Below, one piece after another: positions 35,292-43,950 of a stretch of DNA of 64,000 nt. The DNA is from Vibrio algivorus (GTDB lineage: Bacteria; Pseudomonadota; Gammaproteobacteria; Enterobacterales; Vibrionaceae): contig NZ_AP018679.1 of assembly GCF_002218005.2 (NCBI RefSeq), forward strand, positions 868,001 through 932,000, written 5' to 3'. Position 1 is the stretch's first letter, and every line of letters starts with the position of its first letter. Position numbers and translations under genes: made by a program. The notes beneath the pieces are model-generated. The model made no database searches. It worked only from the letters and a program-made list of their open reading frames with translations, and was not told where the DNA came from.

Positions 35292-36596
35292 CTAAGCTTT
35301 ATAAGCTAAGTCACCATAAATATACGTCGCATGCACCGTTCGGTCATCACCTAAGCTCATGAGTACGAATAGCTTCTCTTCTAAGGTTTTGGCTTGCTGC
35401 ATGCGAAATTTCATTAAGGTGGTTGCACTTGGTTCTAGCACCACAAAATCGGCTTCTTTTCCGACTTCTAAGCTACCAATTTTATCATCAAGATATAGGG
35501 CTTTCGCACCACCTAATGTCGCTTGATAAAGAGATTTCACAGGATGTAATTTCTTTTGTTGTAGCTGCATAATTTTGTAAGCTTCACTCATGGTTTGCAT
35601 CAGTGAAAATGACGTACCTGCACCCACATCAGTCCCCATTCCGACTCTAATTCCAAACTCTTCAATGCGGTTTAAATCAAATAAACCTGAGCCTAAAAAT
35701 AAGTTAGACGTTGGACAAAAGGCAATCGCCGAGCCTGTATCCGACAAACGCTGACATTCGCAATCCGATAAATGAACCCCGTGCGCAAAGACCGACCTTG
35801 GGTGTAATAATCCGTGATGATCATATACATCTAAGTAGCCTTCTCGCTCTGGAAATAAAGATTTCACCCATTCAATTTCTTGTTTGTTTTCCGACAAATG
35901 AGTGTGCATGTAGACACTAGGGTATTCTTGCAGCAACTTGCCCACCATATCGAGTTGTTCTGGCGAACTGGTCGGCGCAAAACGTGGTGTAACTGCATAA
36001 GATAAACGACCATTATCATGCCACTTTTCGATCAGTTCTTTTGAATCTTGGTAGCCGCATTCTGGTGTATCCGTTAGGTAGTCTGGCGCATTACGATCCA
36101 TTAATACTTTACCGGCGATCATACGTAGGTTACGACGCTTGGCTTCTTGGAAAAATACATCAACCGATTGTTTGTGGACCGTACCAAAAACTAACGCTGT
36201 CGTAGTGCCATTGGTGGCGAGTTCATCTAAAAAGATTTTCGCCACTTTAGCGGCATATTCAGGGTCTTTAAAACGCTCTTCTTCTGGAAACGTGTAGTTT
36301 TCTAACCAATCTAATAATTGTTCACCATAAGAAGCAATCATACCGGTTTGAGGATAATGAATGTGTGTATCAACAAACCCTGCTGTGATGATTTTATCTT
36401 GATAGTTAACCATCTCTAGCTCGCCATTTTGCTTAGCCAGAGTTTCAACATAATCACCTACATCGATAATCAGGCCGTTTTCAACCACCAGCAGACCGTC
36501 TTCAAAATAACGATAAGCTTGCTCGACACCCACTTCACTTGGGTCGGCAATCAGCTGAATAATAGAACTGCGATAACCTGTTTTGACTTGTGACAT
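35292..36596 (-). CDS. guaD: Guanine deaminase
   Basis: The 434-residue amidohydrolase converts guanine to xanthine. The metal and catalytic motifs are HTHIHYPQTG near residue 75, MHTHLSENKQEIEWV, VFAHGVHLSD and GMGTDVGAGTSFSL. The C-terminal GSLEVGKEADFVVLEP is also typical of the family. AAAGGA lies 9 bases before the ATG. It is followed downstream, in the convergent direction, by the small barrel protein. It is the last gene of a purine set with xdhA, xdhB and xdhC, all on the same strand, and a short repeat A derivative lies between it and xdhC. Confidence 0.93.
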   Translation of the reverse strand: MSQVKTGYRSSIIQLIADPSEVGVEQAYRYFEDGLLVVENGLIIDVGDYVETLAKQNGELEMVNYQDKIITAGFVDTHIHYPQTGMIASYGEQLLDWLENYTFPEEERFKDPEYAAKVAKIFLDELATNGTTTALVFGTVHKQSVDVFFQEAKRRNLRMIAGKVLMDRNAPDYLTDTPECGYQDSKELIEKWHDNGRLSYAVTPRFAPTSSPEQLDMVGKLLQEYPSVYMHTHLSENKQEIEWVKSLFPEREGYLDVYDHHGLLHPRSVFAHGVHLSDCECQRLSDTGSAIAFCPTSNLFLGSGLFDLNRIEEFGIRVGMGTDVGAGTSFSLMQTMSEAYKIMQLQQKKLHPVKSLYQATLGGAKALYLDDKIGSLEVGKEADFVVLEPSATTLMKFRMQQAKTLEEKLFVLMSLGDDRTVHATYIYGDLAYKA

Positions 36597-36635
36597 TCAT
36601 TGATTCCTTTTCTTCAATCCTTCGCCTATTAGGTG

Positions 36636-36677
36636 TATACCCAAGTAACTTCAAGATGCAGAATTCACTTGGGTATA
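36636..36677. repeat. Short derivative of repeat family A
   Basis: TATACCCAAGTAACTTCAAG followed by ATGCAGAATTCACTTGGGTATA. The interior of about 120 bp is absent. It lies between xdhC and guaD. Confidence 0.75.
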
Positions 36678-36691
36678 TTCCTTTTTGTCGC

Positions 36692-37573
36692 TTAACCTGC
36701 TAAGACATTATTCTTTAATGAAAGATGATTTAACGGGCGCTTGGCTTCTAATGTTTCACCTTGATAATGAGCAATTAGCTCACCCGCCACAGAAACGGCA
36801 ATTTCCGCTGGGTGCTTTCCTTTGACCATTGAAATCCCGATTGGACATTGCATTTTTTCAATCATATCTTGCTCAAAGCCACGATGGGCTAACCGCATAT
36901 CAAACTTTTTGCGCTTCGTTTGAGAGCCTATCATGCCGAAATAACTAAACTTATCGTGAGTTAATATTTCACGCGCTAAATCAAAATCAAGCTGATGATT
37001 ATGCGTCATCACTAAGTAGTAACTATTGACTGGCATGAGCTTAATTTCACCCACCGGATCATCACTCACTAACTTATGCACATTTGGCGCAAGTTGTGTT
37101 GGGAACTCGGCTTCACGTTCATCAATCCAAGTGATTTTAAATGGCAAGGTTTGCACAATATTCACTAACGCTTTCGCGACATGTCCAGCACCAAACAGCA
37201 CTAGATGATGTTGATTAAAACCAATCGGTTCAAAGCTCAAGGTTGCCATACCGCCACAACATTGCCCTAAGCGTGCACCTAGGTTAAAGCGTTCGATATG
37301 GATTTTATTATCCGTTTGCCCATTGCCAATCTTCATCAACATTTCACGAGCCATTTGCGTGGCAAGGTGCTCTAAGTGACCGCCGCCTATCGTGGCATAA
37401 AGCTCTTTACGAGTGACGATCATCTTAGTTCCAGCATCACGAGGCACTGAGCCTTTATCTTCCAATACGGAAACCAAAATACACTCTTCACCTTGTTGCT
37501 CTAACAAGGCGAGTTGTTGGATCCAAGAGACTTGGCTAGTCGGGTTCGAATGTTCACTTCCATAACTAGACAT
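36692..37573 (-). CDS. xdhC: Xanthine dehydrogenase accessory protein XdhC
   Basis: The 293-residue product is the molybdenum-cofactor insertion factor of xanthine dehydrogenase. Its N-terminal XdhC/CoxI domain shows SVLEDKGSVPRDAGTKMIVT and IGGGHLEHLATQMAREM. The C-terminal Rossmann domain begins LVLFGAGHVAKALVNIV, and PIGISMVKGKHPAEIAVSVAGELIAHYQG ends it. It binds the cofactor, may add the terminal sulphur, and delivers it to XdhB. AAGGA lies 8 bases before the ATG. It follows xdhB after about 190 bases that contain an imperfect palindromic repeat. Confidence 0.92.
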   Translation of the reverse strand: MSSYGSEHSNPTSQVSWIQQLALLEQQGEECILVSVLEDKGSVPRDAGTKMIVTRKELYATIGGGHLEHLATQMAREMLMKIGNGQTDNKIHIERFNLGARLGQCCGGMATLSFEPIGFNQHHLVLFGAGHVAKALVNIVQTLPFKITWIDEREAEFPTQLAPNVHKLVSDDPVGEIKLMPVNSYYLVMTHNHQLDFDLAREILTHDKFSYFGMIGSQTKRKKFDMRLAHRGFEQDMIEKMQCPIGISMVKGKHPAEIAVSVAGELIAHYQGETLEAKRPLNHLSLKNNVLAG

Positions 37574-37762
37574 AGCTATTTCCTTGTAATAAGCAATGAA
37601 GCCGTCATCCTAAATAGCGACGAAAGAGCGAAGTTCAGGATCTCCATCAGTAGTCGGTAGTAGTTAATCAACCAAAAACTTAAGGAGATTCCAAACAGCT
37701 CGTCCCTCGCTTTTGGAATGACGCGTTATTTATTACGAGTATCAAAAACACCATAAACTCAT
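37574..37762. repeat. Imperfect palindromic sequence between xdhB and xdhC
   Basis: CGTCATCC near 37603 is complementary to GGAATGACG near 37715, and AGGATCTCC to GGAGATTCC within them. No gene is present. A similar GGAATGACGCG block occurs near 59004-59015. It may be a transcribed stem-loop between the cistrons. Confidence 0.45.
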
Positions 37763-40180
37763 TTAGGCTTGTACTCGATGGCTCTCTACTAAAGCCGCTT
37801 TAACCGTAGAACTCCCCGCTCTCGCCTTCTCCATTGCCCATAGCACTCGCTCTGGTGTGGCTGGTGTATCAAGGTGTACCGTCACTCTTTCGCCTTCTTG
37901 AGCATTTTCTAATGCCACGGCATGAACGGCATCTTTAAGTGCGCTCCAGACCGACATTCCTAGCATAAACGGTGGCTCACCGACTGCTTTCGAGTTAAAC
38001 ACGGTATCTTCTGGGTTACTGCGGTTTTGTACAATATTGGTTCTAAAGTCAATTGGCATATCTGCAATAGCAGGAATTTTGTAACTTGCAGGGCCACTGG
38101 TCATTAAGCGCCCTTTTTCATTCCACACTAATTCTTCTGTTGTCAGCCAACCAACACCTTGTATAAAGCCACCTTCTATCTGCCCAATATCGATCGCAGG
38201 GTTTAGCGAGGCCCCTACATCATGCAAGATATCAGTACGTAGAATTTTGTATTCACCAGTTAAAGTATCGACAATGACTTCTGAACATGATGCGCCATAA
38301 GCAAAGTAATAGAATGGACGACCACGCGCTTTTTCATGATCATAGTGAATCTTTGGCGTACGGTAGAAACCGGTGCTCGACAACGAGACTTGGTTGAAAT
38401 ACGCCTGTTGAACAAATTCAGCAAACGGGATCAATTGATCGCGCACTTCCACGACACCATTATTGAATACCACTTCTTCTGGGGTGACTTTGTAATGATT
38501 TGCAGCAAACTCAATCAAACGTGCTTTGATCGTCATCGCAGCATTTTGCGCCGCTTTACCGTTCAAGTCGGTACCCGAGGATGCCGCCGTTGGCGAAGTA
38601 TTCGGTACTTTGTCTGTATTGGTCGCAGTGATTTGAATTTGGTCGATATCAACACTGAACTCTTGTGCGACAATCTGCGCCACTTTGGTGTTCAGCCCTT
38701 GCCCCATTTCAGTGCCGCCATGGTTCAAGTGAATACTGCCATCGGTATAAATATGAATAAGTGCGCCAGCTTGGTTTAAAAACGTCGCGGTAAACGAAAT
38801 ACCAAATTTGACAGGCGTTAATGCAATGCCTTTCTTCAAGATTGGGCTATTGGCATTGAATTCCTCTATTTCTTTACGACGCTTTTGATATTCACTGGTT
38901 TTTTCTAGCTCTTCAGTGATTTCTAGTAAACAGTTATCTTCTACCTTTTGATAGTAGTGAGTCGTATCTCGGCCTTCTCCGCCATAATAATTTGTTTTAC
39001 GAATTTCCAGCGGATCTTTACCAAGGTAATGAGCGATTTCATCCATGATGTGCTCAATGGTCATCATGCCTTGCGGACCACCAAAACCACGGTAAGCGGT
39101 ATTCGAAGCAGTATTGGTTTTACAACGATTTCCCACTACTTTTGCATCGCCGAGATAATAAGCATTATCCGAGTGGAACATCGCGCGGTCGACAATAGAG
39201 TGTGATAAATCAATTGAATAACCACAATTACCTGAATTGATTAATTCTGCGCCATGAATGCGTCCATCATCATCAAAGCCAATACGGTATTGGTTATAAA
39301 ATGGGTGACGTTTACCTGTCATCACCATATCATCATTACGCCATAGACGGATCTTAGTCGGCTTTTGTGTCAAACTCGCAATTACCGCGGCAATACAAGC
39401 AGGAGCATTAGCTTGAGTTTCTTTCCCCCCAAAACCGCCGCCCATACGACGCATATCCACTACCACTTTGTGCATCGCAACGCCCAGTACTTCTGCCACT
39501 ACTTTTTGGATTTCGGTTGGGTTTTGCGTTGAGGTATAGACAATCACACCACCATCTTCAGCTGGCACGACACTACTGGCTTGAGTTTCTAAATAGAAAT
39601 GCTCTTGACCACCAATATTCAACTCACCCTCTAATACGTGCTTGGCGGAAGCGAGCGCTGCTTGATAATCACCACGCTGTTGCACATGGGTTTCATGCAC
39701 AAAGTGTTTTTTCTCAAGCGCTTCTTTAACATCCAAAATAGCGGGTAGTGATTCAAATTCAATCTCAGCTGCTAAGGCCGCTTTACGTGCGGTTTCCATA
39801 TCTTTTGCTGCTACTGCAATGATAGGTTGACCATAATATTCCACTACGCCATCAGCTAATAATGGATCGCCAGGAAATACGGCGCCGATATCCAACTCAC
39901 CTGGAACATCTTTACTGGTAATCGCAATCTCTACACCATCAAATTCGTAACAAGGATCAGTATTAATACTGACAATCTTGGCATGGGCTTCCGTGCTTAA
40001 ACGACAATAAACATGCAGTTGATTAGGAAACTCTAAACGATCGTCAATATAGACCGCTTCACCTGATACTTGCTTATCTGCACTATCATGCTTAACAGAT
40101 TTTCCCACACCTGTTTTTAGATCTTGCTTATATTGTGCGAGCAGCTCGTCGTAGCTTAATTTTGGAGAATGATTAGACAT
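37763..40180 (-). CDS. xdhB: Xanthine dehydrogenase molybdenum-binding subunit XdhB
   Basis: The product has 805 residues. It carries the molybdopterin site of the xanthine oxidase family. Motifs include the VSGEAVYIDDR opening, RRMGGGFGGKETQA, AYRGFGGPQGMMTIEH, EMGQGLNTKVAQIVA, and the catalytic glutamate in KAVGEPPFMLG near the C-terminus. It oxidises hypoxanthine and xanthine to urate. The ORF extends to 40201, but GAGGG lies 8 bases before the ATG at 40180 (MSNHSPKLSYDELLAQYK), and family proteins begin there. The start overlaps the end of xdhA by 8 bases, so the two subunits are translationally coupled. Confidence 0.93.
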   Translation of the reverse strand: MSNHSPKLSYDELLAQYKQDLKTGVGKSVKHDSADKQVSGEAVYIDDRLEFPNQLHVYCRLSTEAHAKIVSINTDPCYEFDGVEIAITSKDVPGELDIGAVFPGDPLLADGVVEYYGQPIIAVAAKDMETARKAALAAEIEFESLPAILDVKEALEKKHFVHETHVQQRGDYQAALASAKHVLEGELNIGGQEHFYLETQASSVVPAEDGGVIVYTSTQNPTEIQKVVAEVLGVAMHKVVVDMRRMGGGFGGKETQANAPACIAAVIASLTQKPTKIRLWRNDDMVMTGKRHPFYNQYRIGFDDDGRIHGAELINSGNCGYSIDLSHSIVDRAMFHSDNAYYLGDAKVVGNRCKTNTASNTAYRGFGGPQGMMTIEHIMDEIAHYLGKDPLEIRKTNYYGGEGRDTTHYYQKVEDNCLLEITEELEKTSEYQKRRKEIEEFNANSPILKKGIALTPVKFGISFTATFLNQAGALIHIYTDGSIHLNHGGTEMGQGLNTKVAQIVAQEFSVDIDQIQITATNTDKVPNTSPTAASSGTDLNGKAAQNAAMTIKARLIEFAANHYKVTPEEVVFNNGVVEVRDQLIPFAEFVQQAYFNQVSLSSTGFYRTPKIHYDHEKARGRPFYYFAYGASCSEVIVDTLTGEYKILRTDILHDVGASLNPAIDIGQIEGGFIQGVGWLTTEELVWNEKGRLMTSGPASYKIPAIADMPIDFRTNIVQNRSNPEDTVFNSKAVGEPPFMLGMSVWSALKDAVHAVALENAQEGERVTVHLDTPATPERVLWAMEKARAGSSTVKAALVESHRVQA

Positions 40181-41660
40181 AAGACGTGACCCTCGTTTCA
40201 ATGCTGTGTTGCTTAAAGTTATGACTGTTTTGCTGTGATATAACTTTAGTTTGTTGCTCTAGGAAAAAGCGTAAAAGCATGTTGCTCGCGGTTTTAGAGC
40301 GATATTCTTTACTGGCCCTAAAATCAGACAACGGCTCAAAATCTTGCGCTAACTGTTCCATAGCCGCTTCGACTGTCGTTTTATCCCATGCTTTACCTAT
40401 TAAGGCTTTTTCACATAAATCTGCGCGTTTTGGTGTCGCCGCCATACCGCCAAATGCCACGCGAGCATCGATTACTACACCACTTTCAATGGTGAAATTA
40501 AACGCGCCACAGACGGCAGAAATATCATCATCAATACGTTTAGATAGCTTATACGCGCTGAAATATTGAGTGTTATTTGAATCCATTGGTTTTGGAATAA
40601 TGATTTGCTCGATGAACTCGGATTCTTGCTGAACCGTCACTTTGTAATTAATAAAGTATTCATCAATGGCGACTTCTCGAATTTGCTGCCCTTTTCGTAA
40701 TTTCAGACGGGCATTAAGTGCAATAAGAAGAGGGGGCGTGTCACCAATAGGAGACGCATTGGCAACATTACCCCCAATAGTGCCTTGGTTTCGCACTTGC
40801 AACGACGCAAAGCGGTGCAACAAGTGGCCAAAATCTGGGTAGTATTTTGCAAGTGTGCCGTAACAATCGCTGATCGGCATATTGGCACCAATCACGATAT
40901 CTTGTTCGGTTTCACGAATGGTTTTCATATCCGCAACGCCAGTAACGTTAATCAGTGTTTCAATCTCACGGTGGAATTGCGTAACTTCTAGAGCGAGATC
41001 GGTGCCACCAGCGACCAATTTTGCTTTTGGATGACGCTCGTATAATTCAGCTAATTCATCGATAGTGGTTGGTGAAAAACTGGTTAAATTACCCAACACT
41101 AGAGGCGCGGTTTTAGATTCAATCTTCTCAAGTTTGGCGATAGTTTGTTGTTCAAGCTCGGCAAATTGATCAAGCAAAGGTTGGTCTGAACTTAACGATA
41201 AAGCGGCATCGACAATAGGACGATAACCGGTACAGCGGCAAAGGTTGCCCGCCAATGATTCCATCACATCTTCTTTATCCGCACTTGGCTTATTCTTACT
41301 CAACGCAAACATCGACATAATAAAACCCGGAGTACAGTAGCCACATTGAGAACCATGAAAGTCCACTAATGCTTGCTGTACTGGGTGAAGTGATTGTTTG
41401 TTTTTAAGATCTTCGACCGTAATTAACTGTTTACCGTGCAATGACGATACAAAGGTCAAACATGAATTAACACTACGATATTGCAACTTGCCATCGACAA
41501 GCTCACCAAGTACCACTGTACATGCGCCACAATCACCAGAGCCACACCCTTCTTTGGTGCCTGTCTTATGTAACTCGGTTCGTAGGTAATTTAACACTGT
41601 CATATTTGGTGAAATGTTAGTTTCACGCTTCAGTGTTTGATTGAGTAAAAACGTAATCAA
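40173..41660 (-). CDS. xdhA: Xanthine dehydrogenase iron-sulphur/FAD subunit XdhA
   Basis: The 495-residue product carries two 2Fe-2S clusters. The first uses GCGSGDCGACTVVLG, the second CGYCTPGF plus CRCTGYRPI. A CO-dehydrogenase-type FAD domain follows (LVAGGTDLALE, TIGGNVANASPIGDTPP). It passes electrons from XdhB to NAD. The start is TTG at 41660 with AGGAG 7 bases upstream, giving the usual N-terminus ITFLLNQ. It is first in the xdhA-xdhB-xdhC(-guaD) set. Two inverted-repeat operators (41697-41718 and 41760-41775) lie upstream, the second similar to a RutR box. Confidence 0.93.
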   Translation of the reverse strand: MITFLLNQTLKRETNISPNMTVLNYLRTELHKTGTKEGCGSGDCGACTVVLGELVDGKLQYRSVNSCLTFVSSLHGKQLITVEDLKNKQSLHPVQQALVDFHGSQCGYCTPGFIMSMFALSKNKPSADKEDVMESLAGNLCRCTGYRPIVDAALSLSSDQPLLDQFAELEQQTIAKLEKIESKTAPLVLGNLTSFSPTTIDELAELYERHPKAKLVAGGTDLALEVTQFHREIETLINVTGVADMKTIRETEQDIVIGANMPISDCYGTLAKYYPDFGHLLHRFASLQVRNQGTIGGNVANASPIGDTPPLLIALNARLKLRKGQQIREVAIDEYFINYKVTVQQESEFIEQIIIPKPMDSNNTQYFSAYKLSKRIDDDISAVCGAFNFTIESGVVIDARVAFGGMAATPKRADLCEKALIGKAWDKTTVEAAMEQLAQDFEPLSDFRASKEYRSKTASNMLLRFFLEQQTKVISQQNSHNFKQHSIETRVTSYV

Positions 41661-41696
41661 AGTGCTTCTCCTGTACTCACTTATCGGCTATTTGCG

Positions 41697-41718
41697 AACG
41701 GTTTTTTATCGTACCGTT
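41697..41718 (-). promoter_or_regulatory. Inverted repeat in the xdhA leader
   Basis: AACGGT and ACCGTT are separated by 10 bases. They may be an operator or a short hairpin near the xdhA start. Confidence 0.4.
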
Positions 41719-41759
41719 TAACCTATAGCTCACTTCCTGTAGATTGAGTATTGGATTTC

Positions 41760-41775
41760 TTGACTCATAGGTCAA
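41760..41775 (-). promoter_or_regulatory. Candidate RutR-like operator upstream of xdhA
   Basis: TTGACTCATAGGTCAA is an inverted repeat TTGAC-N6-GTCAA of 16 bp. E. coli RutR binds TTGACCA-N2-TGGTCAA, of the same length and with the same outer arms. A RutR-like TetR protein is encoded at 47189-47806. It lies 100-115 bp upstream of xdhA. Confidence 0.5.
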
Positions 41776-41832
41776 GTTTTAGTGATCACATTTTTTAAAC
41801 AATTTTGCAACACTTTGATTTTAAGATATAAA

Positions 41833-41857
41833 AAAACCGCTGATAAACAACGGTTTT
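41833..41857 (-). terminator. Rho-independent terminator of the symporter gene
   Basis: AAAACCG (41833-41839) pairs with CGGTTTT (41851-41857). On the minus strand it is followed by TTTATA. Confidence 0.8.
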
Positions 41858-41883
41858 ATTAATTACTCAATTTTTGAATAGTA

Positions 41884-43632
41884 TTACGATTCTGAAACCG
41901 TTTGATGTTGTACTTTTGAGGCATTCACCAACAACACACCAACAACCAAAACAATTGAACCACATAATAGGAACAACATACGTCCTGTCATTTCATTTGG
42001 TAGTAGTGCCATTGCTAAAACACCAAATCCAGCAGTACAGATTAATCGACCTAGCATAGAGCGTTGTTTAGTATCTAAATCATGCTGCGCTTCACCACTT
42101 GAAACCACCGGAGTGTTCCAGTTTTCGAATAGTCTTTCTACTTCAGCTTCACGCTCTGGAGTGCGTCCTCTGTAGAAAAGCATCGTTAGCAAGAAGAAAC
42201 CGCCAGTAAATACAACGTGTGCTGCAAGGCTTAATGCTACTTTCAAGTCAGACCATTCACGTCCGGTCAGTGCTTGTTCTAAACCGAAGAAGTGTTCTAC
42301 ATCGTGTGCTTGTAATGAAATACCGAAAACCCAAGAAACGATACCGCCGACAATCAAAGTTGTCCAAGCTGACCAATCTGGTGTTTTACGAATCCACATG
42401 CCTAATAACACTGGAATCAACATTGGGAAGCCAATCAACGCACCCACATTTAACACGATATCAAATAAGCTTAAGTGACGTAATGAGTTAATAAACAAGC
42501 CAATCGCAATGATAATAAAGCCCATCACGATAGTGGTCGTTTTACTCACTACCACCAATTCTTTTTGTGAAGCATTTGGACGAAGAATCGGGCTATAGAA
42601 GTTCATCACAAAGATGCCTGCATTACGGTTTAAGCCAGAATCCATTGAAGACATTGTCGCGGCAAACATTGCTGACATAAGCAAGCCAACCATACCCGCT
42701 GGCATCATGTGTTGTACGAAAGCAAGGTAAGCTGCATCATTGCCCACAGCACCATACTCAGTGGCAAAGTTAGGCATAAATGCACCAACATACCAAGCAG
42801 GTAAGAACCAAATTACAGGGCCAATAATCATCAATACACAAGCAAGGCCAGCCGCTTTACGAGCATTTTCACTGTCTTTTGCACATAAATAACGATAAGC
42901 GTTAATCGAATTATTCATTACACCAAACTGCTTGATGAAGATGAACACTACCCAAAGAACAAAGATGCTCATGTAATTCAAGTTGTTACCAACAAAGAAA
43001 TCGCCTTGGAAGTTATTTACAATGTTAGTAATACCACCACCTTGGAAGTAAGCAGCAACGGCACAAGTAATGGTTACCGCCATGATCACCAGCATTTGCA
43101 TAAAGTCAGAAGCAACAACTGCCCAAGAGCCACCGGTTACAGACATAAGCATAAGAACTAAGCCTGTGACGATAATCGTTGCTTCCATTGGGATATCAAA
43201 AACTGCCGCCACAAAGATAGCCAGGCCATTTAGCCAAATACCCGCAGAAATTAAGCTATCTGGCATACCGCCCCAGGTAAAGAACTGTTCTGAAGTTTTA
43301 CCAAAACGTTGACGAATAGCTTCAATTGCAGTCACTACACGAAGCTGACGGAATTTAGGCGCGAAGTACATATAGTTAACAAAGTAACCAAATGCGTTTG
43401 CTAAGAATAAGATTACGACAACAAAGCCATCGCTATAAGCGCGCCCTGCTGCTCCAGTGAAGGTCCAGGCTGAGAATTGAGTCATGAAGGCAGTAGCACC
43501 TACCATCCACCATAACATCTTACCTCCCCCCCTAAAGTAATCACTAGTAGAGGTAGTAAATGTACGGAACATCCAACCAATCGCAATTAGAAAGAGAAAA
43601 TAGGCAGCAACAACAATAGTATCGACAGTCAT
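41884..43632 (-). CDS. Sodium:solute symporter (SSS family)
   Basis: The 582-residue product has about 13-14 membrane segments of the SSS fold. Recognisable stretches are MLWWMVGATAFMTQFSAWTFTGAAGRAYSDG in the first two helices, the VVASDFMQMLVIM segment, and GLLMSAMFAATMSSMDSGLNRNAGIFVMNFY, which contains sodium-site serines typical of the family. AAAGG precedes the ATG. It lies directly upstream of the xdh genes on the same strand but has its own terminator, so a purine substrate is possible but only inferred from position. A 13-bp palindrome, TTTGTAGTACAAA, lies 63-75 bases before its start. Confidence 0.85.
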   Translation of the reverse strand: MTVDTIVVAAYFLFLIAIGWMFRTFTTSTSDYFRGGGKMLWWMVGATAFMTQFSAWTFTGAAGRAYSDGFVVVILFLANAFGYFVNYMYFAPKFRQLRVVTAIEAIRQRFGKTSEQFFTWGGMPDSLISAGIWLNGLAIFVAAVFDIPMEATIIVTGLVLMLMSVTGGSWAVVASDFMQMLVIMAVTITCAVAAYFQGGGITNIVNNFQGDFFVGNNLNYMSIFVLWVVFIFIKQFGVMNNSINAYRYLCAKDSENARKAAGLACVLMIIGPVIWFLPAWYVGAFMPNFATEYGAVGNDAAYLAFVQHMMPAGMVGLLMSAMFAATMSSMDSGLNRNAGIFVMNFYSPILRPNASQKELVVVSKTTTIVMGFIIIAIGLFINSLRHLSLFDIVLNVGALIGFPMLIPVLLGMWIRKTPDWSAWTTLIVGGIVSWVFGISLQAHDVEHFFGLEQALTGREWSDLKVALSLAAHVVFTGGFFLLTMLFYRGRTPEREAEVERLFENWNTPVVSSGEAQHDLDTKQRSMLGRLICTAGFGVLAMALLPNEMTGRMLFLLCGSIVLVVGVLLVNASKVQHQTVSES

Positions 43633-43694
43633 TTCTTTTGACCTTTAAAATAATTAAATTAACTGATTGCTAGCCTACCTACTTCGCTAACCAT

Positions 43695-43707
43695 TTTGTA
43701 GTACAAA
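43695..43707 (-). promoter_or_regulatory. Palindromic operator candidate upstream of the symporter
   Basis: TTTGTAGTACAAA is a perfect 13-bp palindrome around a central G. It resembles the TGTACA-type sites before gcl, malate synthase and gntR, but with an extra central base. Confidence 0.45.
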
Positions 43708-43882
43708 TAGCATTAAACATGATCTAGTGCATACTTTTAATGTGCGACACATCAAGAGTTAGAGATATATACATCAATAACTTACATATATATGTGAAAT
43801 AGATCCCATTAAAATCAAGCGCTTATTGTATGATAAATAAAGCGAGTAAACCTTAGAAAAGATAAATGCATTGACACAAAAA

Positions 43883-43915
43883 AATCCGATATCAAGTGGT
43901 TTTTGATATCGGATT
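43883..43915 (-). terminator. Rho-independent terminator of the TyrP-like permease
   Basis: AATCCGATATCAA (43883-43895) pairs perfectly with 43903-43915. On the minus strand seven T follow the stem. Confidence 0.9.
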
Positions 43916-43950
43916 CAGCACAAAGTAGAAATGAAACGGGTTTATTAAAA

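Noticed and set aside
38336..38779. 147-codon frame opposite xdhB
   Set aside because: Antisense shadow of a conserved gene; composition shows no signal of its own.
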